DNA from: Microglena sp. YARC
Taxonomy: Eukaryota; Chlorophyta; Chlorophyceae; Chlamydomonadales; Chlamydomonadaceae
Direction: 5' to 3'
NCBI GenBank assembly: GCA_022414725.1
Contig: CM039463.1
Span: 55,492,094 to 55,556,093 of the forward strand
Length of the DNA stretch: 64,000 bases
The notes beneath the pieces were generated by a model. It was given only the letters and a program-made list of their open reading frames with translations. It was not told the origin of the DNA and searched no databases. The translations under genes and the position numbers were made by a program. Shown one piece after another: positions 22,024 through 35,700 of this stretch; position 1 is the first letter of the stretch; every line of letters starts with the position of its first letter.

Positions 22024-25000
22024 ATACTAATACGTATACTAATACTTATTCTAATACGTATACTAATACTAATGCTAATACTACTACGTAGACTAATACT
22101 GATACTGATACTAATAATTATTAACTACTGTGTGCAGATGGAACTTACCTGCAGTCTTTCTGAAGCCTCCAAACTAAGCCATGGCATTGCCGGAAGCACC
22201 ACTGTTCTGAGTAGCACCGCCAGCGAGCAGAGCCTTGGTGCCAATTGGGCTAGAGTCGATTCAAGCCTGTGGGCCAGAATGCTGTTGGAAATCAGCAGGG
22301 CGCCTGCCCCCCCACAGACGGATGCTACGGAGAGGGTACAGGGGGTCACAGAGGGTGGTGGTGGTAGGGGGGCTGCCATGCTCATTCTAAGCATAGGCGA
22401 GGGGGCCCCAGGTCCGTCCTGCTGCATCAGCTCCTCCTCTTGGCGATGCTGCCACTCAAGGAGAAAGCGATTACCACCTGAGTGAGATGGATAGTGTACA
22501 GAGGTGTGGGTGGTGTGGGTGGTGTGGGTGGGGGTAGGGGGGCTGCCTAGCTCATTCTGAGCATAGAAGAGGGGGCCCCAGGTCCATCCTGCTGCAGCAG
22601 CTCCTCTTCTTGGCGCTGCTGCCACTCAAGGAGGTGTGGGTGGTGTGGATGATTTACACAGGTGTGGGTGGTGTGGGTGGTGTGGATGATCGACAGAGGT
22701 GTGGGTGGTGTGGTGGATTGACATGTTTGGACAATGTGTTGGCGCTGCTGCCACTCGAGGAGAAAATGATTGCCCCCTGAGTGTGTTGGATGGTTTACAC
22801 ATGTGTGGGTGATGTGGGTGGATCGACACAGGTGTGGAAGAGGATTATGTGGTGTGGAAGAGGTGGATGATTGACACAAGTGTGGGTGGTGTGGGTGGTG
22901 TGGTGGATTGACATTTGTGTGGATGGTGTGTGGGCGCTGCTGCCACTCCAAGAGGAAGCGATTGCCCCCCGATGAGGCCACGGTGGACGGTGGGTAGTGC
23001 ATGGTAGGTGGTGGATGGTTTAGGGTGGATGGTAGTTGGTGGATGGTGGATGGTGAATGGAAGTAGGTGGTTGGTGGATGGTAGTAGGTGGATGATTGTA
23101 ATGATAACGCCTGGTGGGGCGTTGTATTAAGGGAGCCCAGTCTTATGGCGGTAGAGAAAAGGCAGCTACATTACCTGGACAGTGCTACCATGTCGGTTGA
23201 CAGTGACTGCGAACGCAAAAGCGCACCCGTAGGGATTTTAACCCAGCACATTCTTCAGTCCTGCAAAATTCGCAAGTCCCTCTAGCCTACTTGGCTACCC
23301 TTGGACTGTAAAAATACTTGCATAAACAATGTTAGCTGCCACCTGCAGTCTATTATTATTAACTGCCAAGTGGACGATGACAGTTGTAGTCTCCACACCT
23401 GCCAGCTGCCTATTGCCATACACAAATGCAACGCGCCAATGTTATATAACAACCAATATACTTTAACAACACGTCGCAAACTGAGTGACATGGTGCAACC
23501 CTAGTGCCACGCCCTGCACCCCAAACCCCGCGGAGCGCGGAGCCCGGGGGTGGGGTGGGAGAACATTCCTGACTAGGTTAGCCAGACCCGCAGCGTCTCC
23601 ATTCCATCACTGCTAACCTAGTCAGGAGGGAGGGGGGGGAAGGGTTGGTGGCAGCGCCTCTTTCAAATGTTGCCGACTGAAACGGTGTACCGAGGGAAGG
23701 TAAGATTGTATGTGTGGGGGGGGGGAGGGGAGAGGGAGGGGGGAGGGGGGTGGGAGGGGGAGGGGGGAACAAGGGGAAAGAAGGGGAGTGTGTGGGCGAT
23801 GGAGGGGGGAGGATAGCAGTGATGGAATGGAGACGCGTTGTTGAGAAAATAAACAGTGCCAAGTGCCTCCTACCATTCATGACTGGCAACTGCTAAGTAA
23901 CAGTTGACAGACGTGTATGATACACGGTGGATGGTGGACATGTGCGGATGAGAAGTTGTCATGATCACGCCTGATGGGGCGTGGTATTATAGGAGCCCTG
24001 TCTTAAGGCGGTAGAGAACGGGCTGCTACTTTACTTGATAAGTGCTACCTCGGTTGTTGACAGCGACCGCAAACACTAAAGCGCCCCCATAGGGATTCGA
24101 ACCCAGCACCTTCTTTAGTCCATCGAAATGATCAACCATTGAACCATTCGCCGGACCGGGATATGAGAAGTTGTAGTATTCTGAAATGGTGCAAAAGGCA
24201 GGTAGACACTTGACTGTGACGGTCGCTGTCAACTGCCATGGTAGCACTGCCAAGGCAAAGTAGCAGCTCATTCTCTACCGCCGCAAGCCAGGGCTCCCAC
24301 GCCCAACCAGGCGTTATCATTACTTGTTTTCGAATGGTGCAGAAAGCAGGTAGACCCTTAACTGCGACAGAGACACTCACCTGCTGGCACAAATGGTACC
24401 TCCCACCGTCCAGATGCTACAGCACCACCTTCTCGCCCGCTCCCCGCATCCCACCCATCCACTCCATGCTGCTGCTGCATCCCCGTGCGAGTAAGGCCAC
24501 GGGAGGCTTGGGTTCGTGCACTGCGAACACAGCATTCAGATGTATAAGTAAATGTTGAACTTCAAAACTTGAATCAATTTTGTGATAGTGCATTGAAGGG
24601 TGGGGTTTAACCACACTTGTAAATGCAGCTGTGCTGCATTTGGCGGTACCCATCCGCTTCATGGTGCTGCTGCTGCTGTTGCATCCCGCTGCGAATAAGG
24701 CCGTGGGAGGCTTGGAATTGTGCACTGCGAACACAGCACAAGGTGCTGCGAACACAGCACTGCGAACACAGCACAAGGTGCTGCGAACACAGCACTGCGA
24801 AAACAGCACAAGGTGCTGCGAACACAGCGCTGCGAACACAGCACAAGGTGCTGCGAACACAGCACTGCGAACACAGCACAAGGTGCTGCGAACACAGCAC
24901 TGCGAACACAGCACAAGGTGCTGCGAACACAGCACTGCGAACACAGCACAAGGTGCTGCGAACACAGCACTGCGAACACAGCACTGCGAACACAGCACAA

Positions 25001-25511
25001 GGTGCTGCGAACACAGCACTGCGAACACAGCACTGCGAACACAGCACAAGGTGCTGCGAACACAGCACTGCGAACACAGCACTGCGAACACAGCACAAGG
25101 TGCTGCGAACACAGCACTGCGAACACAGCACTGCGAACACAGCACTGCGAACACAGCACTGCGAACACAGCACAAGGTGCTGCGAACACAGCACTGCGAA
25201 CACAGCACAAGGTGCTGCGAACACAGCACTGCGAACACAGCACTGCGAACACAGCACAAGGTGCTGCGAACACAGCACTGTGAACACAGCACTGTGAACA
25301 CAGCACTGCGAACACAGCATAAGGATGCATAACTGAAAGTTAGCCTTCAAAACTTGAATCAATTTCGTAATGATGTATTTTAGCTGTGCTACATTTGGCT
25401 GTACCCATCCGCTCCATGCTGCTGCTGCTGCAGCTGCATCCCAATTCGAGGGAGGCTGCAGGAGGCTTGGCTTGTTTTTGTTCTTGTTGGCTTGTTGTTG
25501 CTGTTGGCTAG

Positions 25512-25609
<98 letters not shown>

Positions 25610-25626
25610 GATGGCTCGTTGTTGGC

Positions 25627-25673
<47 letters not shown>

Positions 25674-25690
25674 GATGGCTCGTTGTTGGC

Positions 25691-25722
<32 letters not shown>

Positions 25723-28700
25723 GATGGCTCGTTGTTGGCTTGTTGGTGCACTGCAATGCCGGGGTATCTATTTCAGGGAAGCAACCAGTATTTTTGGCGG
25801 AGACCCCTCTTCAAGGAGGCGGGAGCCCCCAGGGTTACCCATTTGTCCGTTTGTCTGACCGAAAAACAAAAATTGAAGCCCGACACGGCAGCCAACGGCC
25901 GCGTAACTAACTTGCTTCGTTCAGCTTTATCGTTGCCATCTTTCGTTCCGTTGCCTACACACTCCGCCAATTTTCCGCGTCGCTTGCGACGCTGCATAGA
26001 ACTTGTCACTTAGCACCTTTGTCCTCCCAATAGCCTTTGGGTTGCTACTTACCCCCCAATAGCAACCCCAAAAGGCTGTAACGTAGCATCCCAAAAACAC
26101 CAAGGTATGTAATGCAGCACTTAAACAAATAAGTTAATTTGGGGTATCAGACTTATCTCGATTACCTTAATCTAGGTTGGTCAACTCCCTTAGTCCAATT
26201 TGGCTACCCCTGGACTGTCACATAAACAAAGAGAAACTTGGGTATGAGAATGAGAGGAGCAGACTGCTGCGAACACAGCATTTGAATGTGAAACTATAAT
26301 ACTAACTTTTCATACAATTTGTGTAGATTGGAAAAGCTCAGCAGGTATAACAGGAGACTATACCCGCTGCCTGTACTGATCCACAAAAGCACACAATGGT
26401 GCAGGAGTGTACTGCACCATGGGGACTACAACAATATACGGTCTGGAGATTGAATATTAGCATTATTTCAGCATGGAGCGGATGGGCATGGGCATTAGAT
26501 GCACGTGGTGTTGGCCTGCCTGGTGTGCAAGTGGGTCGGGAGGTTAGCCTTGATACCCTCGGTGAGATAGTTTGAAGATTGGATACTAAAGCTGTTTCAG
26601 CATTCATCAAACCAACATAAAAGATGGTGACATTTAAATGACAGGTATATGATCCCGGGTATACTGCATCATGCCAATTTATGCATCACAGTATATAACT
26701 GTATGAGTACATAAACCGCATAATGCCAATATGATGACAGATGGAAAAAAAATATATAATGGGCACGTGAGCGCACCTTTTGAGTTGGGAGTTGGGAGTT
26801 AGGAGTTGTCTTTATCCAGATTAAATACATACCGCATCACGCCAATATAATGGATGAAAAGGAATGTGTACTTGACACATGAGCGCACCTTTTAATTGAT
26901 TAGGCTCAGCATCTCCTTGCTCGTAGATGGCAGGCTATGTGTATGTGGGGTGGGTGAAAACAAGTCACGTGCCTGTAGGTGAGGTGCATGCGCCCTTCAA
27001 GGCAGGTCACGTGAGCGCTTCTTTTGAGGTGCTTATGCATTTCCTTGCTCCATCCATGGTTTCAGCACAAACCCCACACCTCACACCCCTCCCTCACCAC
27101 CCCATACCTCCCCCACCCCACACCTCCAGCCTCCCACCCTACACCTCACACCCCTCCCCCACCTCCCGCCCCCCACCTCCCCCACCATGAATATTGGATA
27201 TTAGCAATGTTTCAGCATTCATCATACCAACATAAACGACGGTGACATTTGACTGACGGGTACATGAGCACACCTTTTTAGGCGCTTCAGCATCTCCTTG
27301 CTCCATCGATGTAAGCCTTTTATACGTGTCGGCTGTTACCACGGCAGCAATACTTGCATCCCCGCCTGCCATGGCTTGTGATCCCATGAGTGTGTCTCTT
27401 CTACACGCCCTGCTGTCTGTATATGCTTTATGCATCACAGTATATAAATATATAAATGTACCCTAAACCCTTGTCAACTGCAAAAGCAGTAGCCTACTAA
27501 TCAATAGATGATGGAACTTATATAAAAAAAAAAACACAAAACAAGAAGTTACAGACTGTTTACACATGCCAATATTACAGATGAAAATGTATGTTTACAG
27601 AACACATTAGCGCACCTTTTTAGGCGGTTCAGCATCTCCTTGCTCCATCGATGTAGGCATTTATATGCGTCGGCTGTTACAACGGCAGCGATACTTGCAT
27701 CCCCGCCTGCCATGGCTTGTGATCCCATGGAGTGTGCTTCTTCTACACGCCCAGCTGTCTCCAACAGCACCGCTTCTGCTTCCATTATCAGTTTTCCTCG
27801 TGACTGGAGCAAGGGAAAGGTAATACTTACTTACTTACTTACTTACTTAATTAATTAATTATTCAATTCGTGAATTAATTAATCAATTTGCTATGAGATA
27901 ATTAAATATTATTAATTCATTATAATACAATAATTATAGGTAATTAATTTGGAGGCGTTAGGAGCTTCCAATGAGACTGGGATAAGGGAATTGGAAGGAG
28001 GCTGAGGGAATGCCAAGGGAAGGGAACTGAGGGAAGGGAGGGGAAAAGAATGTGGCACATTAATCGGATGTAACAATTTCAATTTCAATTTCAATAGTAG
28101 CCTTGCCCTTCTTGATGCGGAACCAACCTCTCCAGGGTTTTTGGGGAATTGAAGGGAGGTCTAGGTGATTTTTCCTCGTCACTGGAAAAAGGAAAGGGAA
28201 GAAGGGAATGACGGGGGGCATAATGGGCTTCCAACGAGACTGGAATAAGGGAACTAATGCTGACAAGTCCTATGCAGCGACGCAAGCGACGCGGAAAATT
28301 GGCGGAGTGTGTTGGCAACGGAACAAAAGGTGGCAACGATGGAGCTGACCGAAGCGAGTCAGTTACGCGACCGTTGGATGAAGTGTCAGGCTTCAAGAAT
28401 TGTTTCGGTCGGACAGACAAATGGGTAAACATGGGGGATCCCGGCCCCTTGAAGAGGGGGCCCCGCCAAAAACAAAGATTAAGATATTGTTATCCCATGT
28501 TTACCATTCTCAGGCTCTTCCTCTCAAATCTAGGGTACTCTACCAAGTTTCACGCACCACCAGCACACCCTCTGCACAGGCACTTCCCCCCAAAGCTAGG
28601 CCCCCCCAAAGGACAATCGAGCTCAGGCTGGTTGGTTCAGTATAATCCATCAACCAGACAGGTATGCAGTTTGAGCCCTTGCCAGGTTCCCAAACTTCAG

Positions 28701-30853
28701 ACCTTCCGTCTTGAAGAAGGCAGCCGAAGCTCAGGCGCAGTAGCGGTCTGATAAACCAAAACCCATCATAGTATCAATTCCCCAGTGCAAGCAAACGCAA
28801 AAGCAATGTCATGGCCCCCTGTAGGAAGGAGAGACTCTCTTCCGCTCCCTTCATGCCCTGTCAGTCTCCTCCGCCCCAACCATCCCCACTTCCGACAATC
28901 CTTCTCAACTCCCAGCCAACAGTCCTCTTTCTTCCATTGGCATATCAGGTGGTTCCTCGATGGCTGTCCGGCTCAATCTTGGGCAGTGTGCAGAGCTGGG
29001 TCCCTTCGCCACCAATCCCAGACTGCTGGCCATTGATAACCTGCTGGCATTCCTCTTGAACAACGTATTTCCTTGGGTCTCAGGCGTACAGTTCCTCCCT
29101 TGCCCTTCTGCACGCGCTAGCAAATCCTGTCATCTCATTTTACGTTTCGTTCCCCTCCGAGATGGCAGAGCTGCTGAACACGCTTTCACCCGGCTCCATG
29201 ACATCTTTCTTGTCCTCCTTCCATCAGGCATCATCACCTTCCTCCCCTTCCGGATTCAACCCCTTCACCAACCCTTATGCTGGTTTCCCTGCTAGACAGC
29301 CGCTTCATGTCCCCCCCCCTTCCTTTGCATCTGCCTCTTCAACCCCCGCCGACATTGCCCTGGGGACCACTCTCATTATCTTCCCCCACTTTGACTTCCA
29401 GCCCCATGACCCTTGATCAGTTACCCTCAAACTCTGAGGTTTGCGACTGGAATAACACCGCATTGGTGTGGCATCTGCTCTCCTCTCTGCTTCAGGTTAT
29501 CCCCCCTCGTCTTTTACCATCTTGGCTAATTATTCTGCTCCCTTCCTCTTACATGGAGTCCTCTCTCCCGCCCCAGCAGTGAAGAACACCTCTACTATTT
29601 GGGCCATCATCTTCCCAACCACCCCTTCTGTGGACCCCTTCCCCCTCGCCCAACGAGACTGGACCATCTCGGGCCACTCGCACAAAGTGAAAGTCACAGT
29701 GGTCCCAGCCACGGCCAGATCTGTCCTCTCCCCCCTTTCCTACACTCCACCTCTCCCTTATCCCCTTATCCAACCCCCCAGGCCACATCATACCCTCTTG
29801 ACTACCGGGCCCACTCTCCCACAGACCCCCCTAGTGGCGCACCAATCTGCTGCCTGGCGCCGCCCTGACCTCAACTCCCCTACACCCTCCCCTTCAAGGT
29901 CCACTACCAGACCTCCTCCTCGGCCAACCAATCCAGCACACCTCTCTCTCTCCTCTGATGCCCCATCTTCCAACCGGCGCCTACCTTCACCCTCCCTTCT
30001 TCCTGCAGATGAGAAGACTGTTCTGGAATTCTTTGAGGAAATAGCAGCTCTTGGACTTGACATCGAGGACGTAGAAGATGAGGATGACTCTAACCTTGTT
30101 GGTTTTAACCTCTAACTCTACATGATTTCTCTGGCCACCTTACACGCCCACAGCTACACGCACACTCCCCTCCTTCTCTCCCACATCCCCCCTTCCACCC
30201 CCCCTTCCTTTTATACCCTCACGCAACCCCCCTCTCTCCCTCTCCCATCTTGTTCCCACCCCCACCATCCCCCCTTCTCCTCTTACATCCCACCTTCTCA
30301 CCTTCTCCCCCGCTTCACCCTTCCCCTCCCCCTTCCTCCTCTTACATCCCCATCCTCCCCCTCCCCTTTCCTCAACCCCTTCCTCTTACCTATCACCCAC
30401 CCTCATCCTCCCATATCCCTCCTTTTCCTATCCTTCCTCCTTTCCCGCCCTCTTCCCATCGCCTCAGTGGGTCAAATTCATTCCTTTTCCTCAGATCCAT
30501 TCACGACCTCCACATCGTCACCGCCCCTCCTCCCCTGTAGCCCCCCGCACCCCGAGTCCCATACTAACGCCCCCCTTCCCTCCTCATACCCCCCTTCATA
30601 CCTCCCCCCCTCGCCCCCCCCTCTTGTTCACCCCCTCCCCCTCTTTCCCCTCTTTCCCCCCCTCCCCCTCCTTCTTACCCCCCTTTCATACCCTCCCTTC
30701 CCACCCTTTTCCCCCCTACCCCTCCTTCTTACCCCCCTCCTCCCCCCTTAATACCCCTTCATACCCCCCACCCTCATCTCCCCCCACCTGCGCCCTCCTC
30801 CCAATTCCCTTGTATGAAGCCTCATCCCCTTATATTTGTAACCCCTTATATTT

Positions 30854-30885
<32 letters not shown>

Positions 30886-32692
30886 TCCCTCTCTCTTTCC
30901 ACACAAGCGTCTGGGCGTGCAAATCGCCCAGACCTGTTTTGGGCGTGAAAATCGCCCAGATCACAGTTCCACGGGTTCATTGCTCTTTTCCTGTCTTGGT
31001 TAGGGGGCGGCGTTAGATGGCAGGACACGCAGGCTGAGTTAGAAATGTGGTGTGTTCTACATCCTTTGTGATCTATAGTACCCTTGCTGTATCGACCCTA
31101 CTTGCGAGAGTAGAAAGGGGGTGGTGAGGTTTGATTCCTCAGTATTTTGGCGTCCTGGCCCTAAGCAAACCTTGTAGGGAAGTACTGTCGGATTTCTGCC
31201 CTCGTGGTGGTTCTCTAGTTATGTCTCCTTGATTCCGCCTCTAACGACCATGGCAGGGAGCTTGTCTGCCGTGGTCAACAGGGGTAGTGGTGAATGTTCA
31301 TTTGGTCGTGGGTTGGTATCTCTCACCAACCCTAAGTGCGCCTACTTTGCATATTGTAGGAGTGGCACCACCATTCGAACTGAATCCTCCGTGTCGCTGG
31401 TTTGTGTCGAGAGACCCACCTCCTGGGGTGAAAGTCCTTTCACAACTTAAAAAAAAAAATGTATTACACAAATGAGAATAAAAAAACAAGGACCCACCGT
31501 CATCTCCTCTGTCATGACAGCTATTTGCCGTTGTAGCTGAATTATTTGGGCCTTGTATCTCTGCAAGGCCCCCACCTGCATGGAGTGCGCACGGGTGCCT
31601 GTCAGGGCCTGTGTGTGAGCTAGTGCCATACTGTTTATGAGCAGAGATGAAAGTACTTAATTATTACTATTTACTATTTACTATTAATACTATTAATACG
31701 TAAAGTAATGCAATTCAGTGGATGATTTGGATTTGGGTTTTCGAAATACTACATAGTTCATATTTTGTACCTCGTGTTCGATAATTTGGCATCCAAATTC
31801 TGTCATTTTGGTCTGGGAATCGAGAATTCTGAGAATTCAAAAACGTGTCAGAAATTTGGCCTGAAAAAGTGGAGGTATAAACTACGAACTACGAGACACA
31901 AATCCAAATCATCCCCTGAATGATACAATGCCCATAGCCCCAGTCAGCTATGCACACACCCCATGCACTTTACCAGTAATATGGAAACGGACCACAAACA
32001 TGGAATAAAGGGGTTGATTAGCTAGCTCTACTTGTTTGTGGGCTAAATTAGGGTTATATCCAACTGTTTGTGGGCTATACGAGGGCTTTATCTACCCGTT
32101 TGTGGGCTAAATTAGGGTTATATCTAACTTAGTGTGGGCTAAACTAACCCATTTATTCCGTGTTTTACCGGTTATGGTCTCTTTCAATACAATTAGTGTT
32201 TGTATTTAGGATTGCAGGAAAGCTGGCAATGCCACCTTCTGGTTGCACTAGCTTATTTCATGTTGCACTAATTTGTTTCAGGATAGCAGGTTAGGAAAAT
32301 CCACCCACCCAACTCCGCCCACATGTTGCTCCCTGCCTCCACCCACCCACCCATCCACCCACCTCCATCCACCCACCCACCCACCCACCCACCCACCTGC
32401 TGCTGGGCACTGCCTCCGGATCCCTTGTCACCTCCAGCACTTCGAATTCGACTGCTGGTCCCTCTGTCCTCTTGCACAGACCCAAGCATCTGCTTCAGAT
32501 GCCTCACCTCCTCCTTCAGTAGGCTGTTCTCCTCTCTCAAGGAGTCCAACTCTTTCAACGAAGCTTTGCCATCACCCAGACCCTTTCTGCCTGGGAGATG
32601 AAATACAAACATAGGTGAAAGTGCAAACATAGATGAAAAGGGGAAGTGTACATGAAAATGCAAACATGGGAGGTTAGATAGGAACATTTCAG

Positions 32693-32723
<31 letters not shown>

Positions 32724-35700
32724 TTTCCCCCCCATCCCATTTAAGCCACCGCCACCACCACCACCACTACGACCACCGCCACCACCACTTCTACCTTTAC
32801 TACCACTACTACCACCACCACCAAAGATACAACTCTTTCAAGGAGGCTTCACATCACCCACCCCACTCCCACTGTACCGATACATACAAGTACACCTTTG
32901 CTGGTTGAACCCAGAAAAGCAAACAGGCTGATCCCCTCAACTCCACATGGCACTCAGCATGTGTATGGCACTTGTATGGTGCTCGTATGGCGCTTGAAGT
33001 ATCACTGTAGTATGAACCCTAAACCCTAAACCCAACACTTGTATGGTGCTTGTATGGTGCCTAAAGTATCACTGTAGCATGAACCCTACACCCTAAACCC
33101 AACACATATATGGTACTTGTATTGCGCTTAAAGTATCACTGTAGTATGAACCCTAACCCTAAACCCAACACATATATGGTACTTGTTTGGCGCTTAAAGT
33201 ATCACTGCAGCATGAACCCTAAACCCTAAATGTGTATGGAACTTGTATTGCCCTGAACGTATCACTGTAGCATGAACCCTACAACCTAATCACAACACTT
33301 GTATGGTACTTGTATGGCGCTTAAAGTATCACTGTAACATGAATCCTACACCCTTAACCCAACAATTGTATTGCGCTTAAAATATCACTGTAGCGTGAAC
33401 CCTAAACCCTAAACCCAACACTTGTATGGTACTCGTATGGCGCTTAAAGTATCACTGTAGCATGAACCCTAAACCCTAAACCCAACACTTGCATGGCGCT
33501 TAAAGTATCACTGTAGCATGAACCCTAAGCCTTAAACGCGTATGTAACTTGTATTGCGCTTAAAGTATCACTGTAGCATGAACCCTAAACCCTTAACCCA
33601 ACACTTGTATGGTACTCGTATGGCGCTTAAAGTATCACTGTAGCATGAACCCTAAACCCTAAACCCAAGACTTGCATGGTACTTGTATGGCGCTTAAAAT
33701 ATCACCGTAGCATGAACCCCAAACCCTAAACCTGTATGTAACTTGTATTGCGCTTAAAGTATCACTGTAGTATGAACCCTAAACCCTAAACCCAAGCCTT
33801 GCATGGCGCTTTAAGTATCACTGTAGCATGAACCCTAAACCCTAAACCTGTATGTAACTTGTATTGCGCTTAAAGTATCACTGTAGCATGAACCCTAAAC
33901 CCTAAACCTAAGACTTGCATGGCGCTTAAAGTATCACTGTAGCATGAACCCTACACCCTAATCACAACACTTGTATGGTACTTGTATGGCGCTTAAAGTA
34001 TCACTGTAACATGAATCCTACACCCTTAACCCAACACTTGTATGGCGCTTAAAGTATCTCTGTAGCATGAACCCTAACCCTAAACCTGTATGGAACTTGT
34101 ATTGCGCTTAAAGTATCACTGTAGCATGAACCCTAAACCCTAAACCCTAAACCTGTATGGAACTTGTATTGCGCTTAAAGTATCACTGTAGCATGAACCC
34201 TAAACCCTAAACCCAAGACTTGCATGGCGCTTAAAGTATCACTGTAGCATGAACCCTAAACGCGTATGTAACTTGTATTGCGCTTAAAGTATCACTGTAG
34301 CATGAACCCTAAACCCTAAACCCAAGACTTGCATGGCGCTTCAAGTATCACTGTAGCATGAACCCTAAACGCGTATGTAACTTGTATTGCGCTTAAAGTA
34401 TCACTGTAGCATGAACCCTAAACCCTAAACCCAAGACTTGCATGGCGCTTAAAGTATCACTGTAGCATGAACCCTAAACGCGTATGTAACTTGTATTGCG
34501 CTTAAAGTATCACTGTAGCATGAACCCTAAACCCTAAACCCAAGACTTGCATGGCGCTTAAAGAATCACTGTAGCATGAACCCTAAACGCGTATGTAACT
34601 TGTATTGCGCTTAAAGTATCACTGTAGCATGAACCCTAAACCCTAAACCTGTATGGAACTTGTAGTGCGCTTAAAGTATCACTGTAGCATGAACCCTAAA
34701 CGCGTATGTAACTTGTATTGCACTTAAAGTATCACTGGAGCATGAACCCTATACCCTAAACCTGTATGTAACTTGTATTGCGCTTCAAGTATCACTGTAG
34801 CATGAACCCTAAACCCTAAACCCAAGACTTGCATGGCGCTTTAAGTATCACTGTAGCATGAACCATAAACCCTAAACCCAAGACTTGCATGGCGCTTAAA
34901 GTATCACTGTAGCATGAACCCTAAACGCGTATGTAACTTGTATTGCGCTTAAAGTATCACTGTAGCATGAACCCTAAACCCTAAACCTGTATGTAACTTG
35001 TATTGCGCTTAAAGTATCACTGTAGCATGAACCCTAAACCCTAAACCCAAGACTTGCATGGCGCTTAAAGTATCACTGTAGCATGAACCCTAAACGCGTA
35101 AGTAACTTGTATTGCGCTTAAAGTATCACTGTAGCATGAACCCTAAACCCTAAACCTGTGTGTAACTTGTATTGCGCTTAAAGTATCACTGTAGCATGAA
35201 CCCTAAACCTTAAACCCAAGACTTGCATGGCGCTTTAAGTATCACTGTAGCATGAACCCTAAACGCGTATGTAACTTGTATTGCGCTTTAAGTATCACTG
35301 TAGCATGAACCCTAAACCCTAAACCTGTATGGAACTTGTATTGCGCTTTAAGTATCACTGTAGCATGAACCCTAAACCCTAAACCCAACACTTGTATGAT
35401 ACTGGTATGACGCTTAAAGTATCTATGTAGCATGAACCCCAAACCCTAAGGCCAACACTTTTATGGCACTTAAAGTATCACTGTAGCATGAACCCTAAAC
35501 CCTAAACCCAACACTTGTACAGTACTGGTATGGCGCTTATTAAAGTATCACTGTAGCAAAACTCTAAACCCTAAACCCTTAACCCAAAACTTGTATGGTG
35601 CTTATTAAATTATCACTGTAGCATGAACTCAGGCCCCCCGTTAATAAAAAGATTGTTTGGGGTTCAGTAAATCAACGTTTTTCTTTTTAGCCTTTCCTGT

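Noticed and set aside
24090..24152. Functional tRNA gene on the minus strand
   Set aside because: The B-box is perfect, but the T-stem mispairs, no anticodon arm is clear, and the sequence continues as a SINE found several times.
24417..25362. Long overlapping open frames on both strands, 190-290 codons
   Set aside because: They come from a 14/21-bp minisatellite without stop codons; the products are pure repeats and no frame is preferred.
29530..30063. Minus-strand open frames opposite the Pro-rich ORF
   Set aside because: They mirror the composition of the plus-strand frames and show no motif.
33000..35616. Chromosome end
   Set aside because: CCCTAAA occurs only once or twice per 53-60-bp unit, and gene exons lie on both sides.
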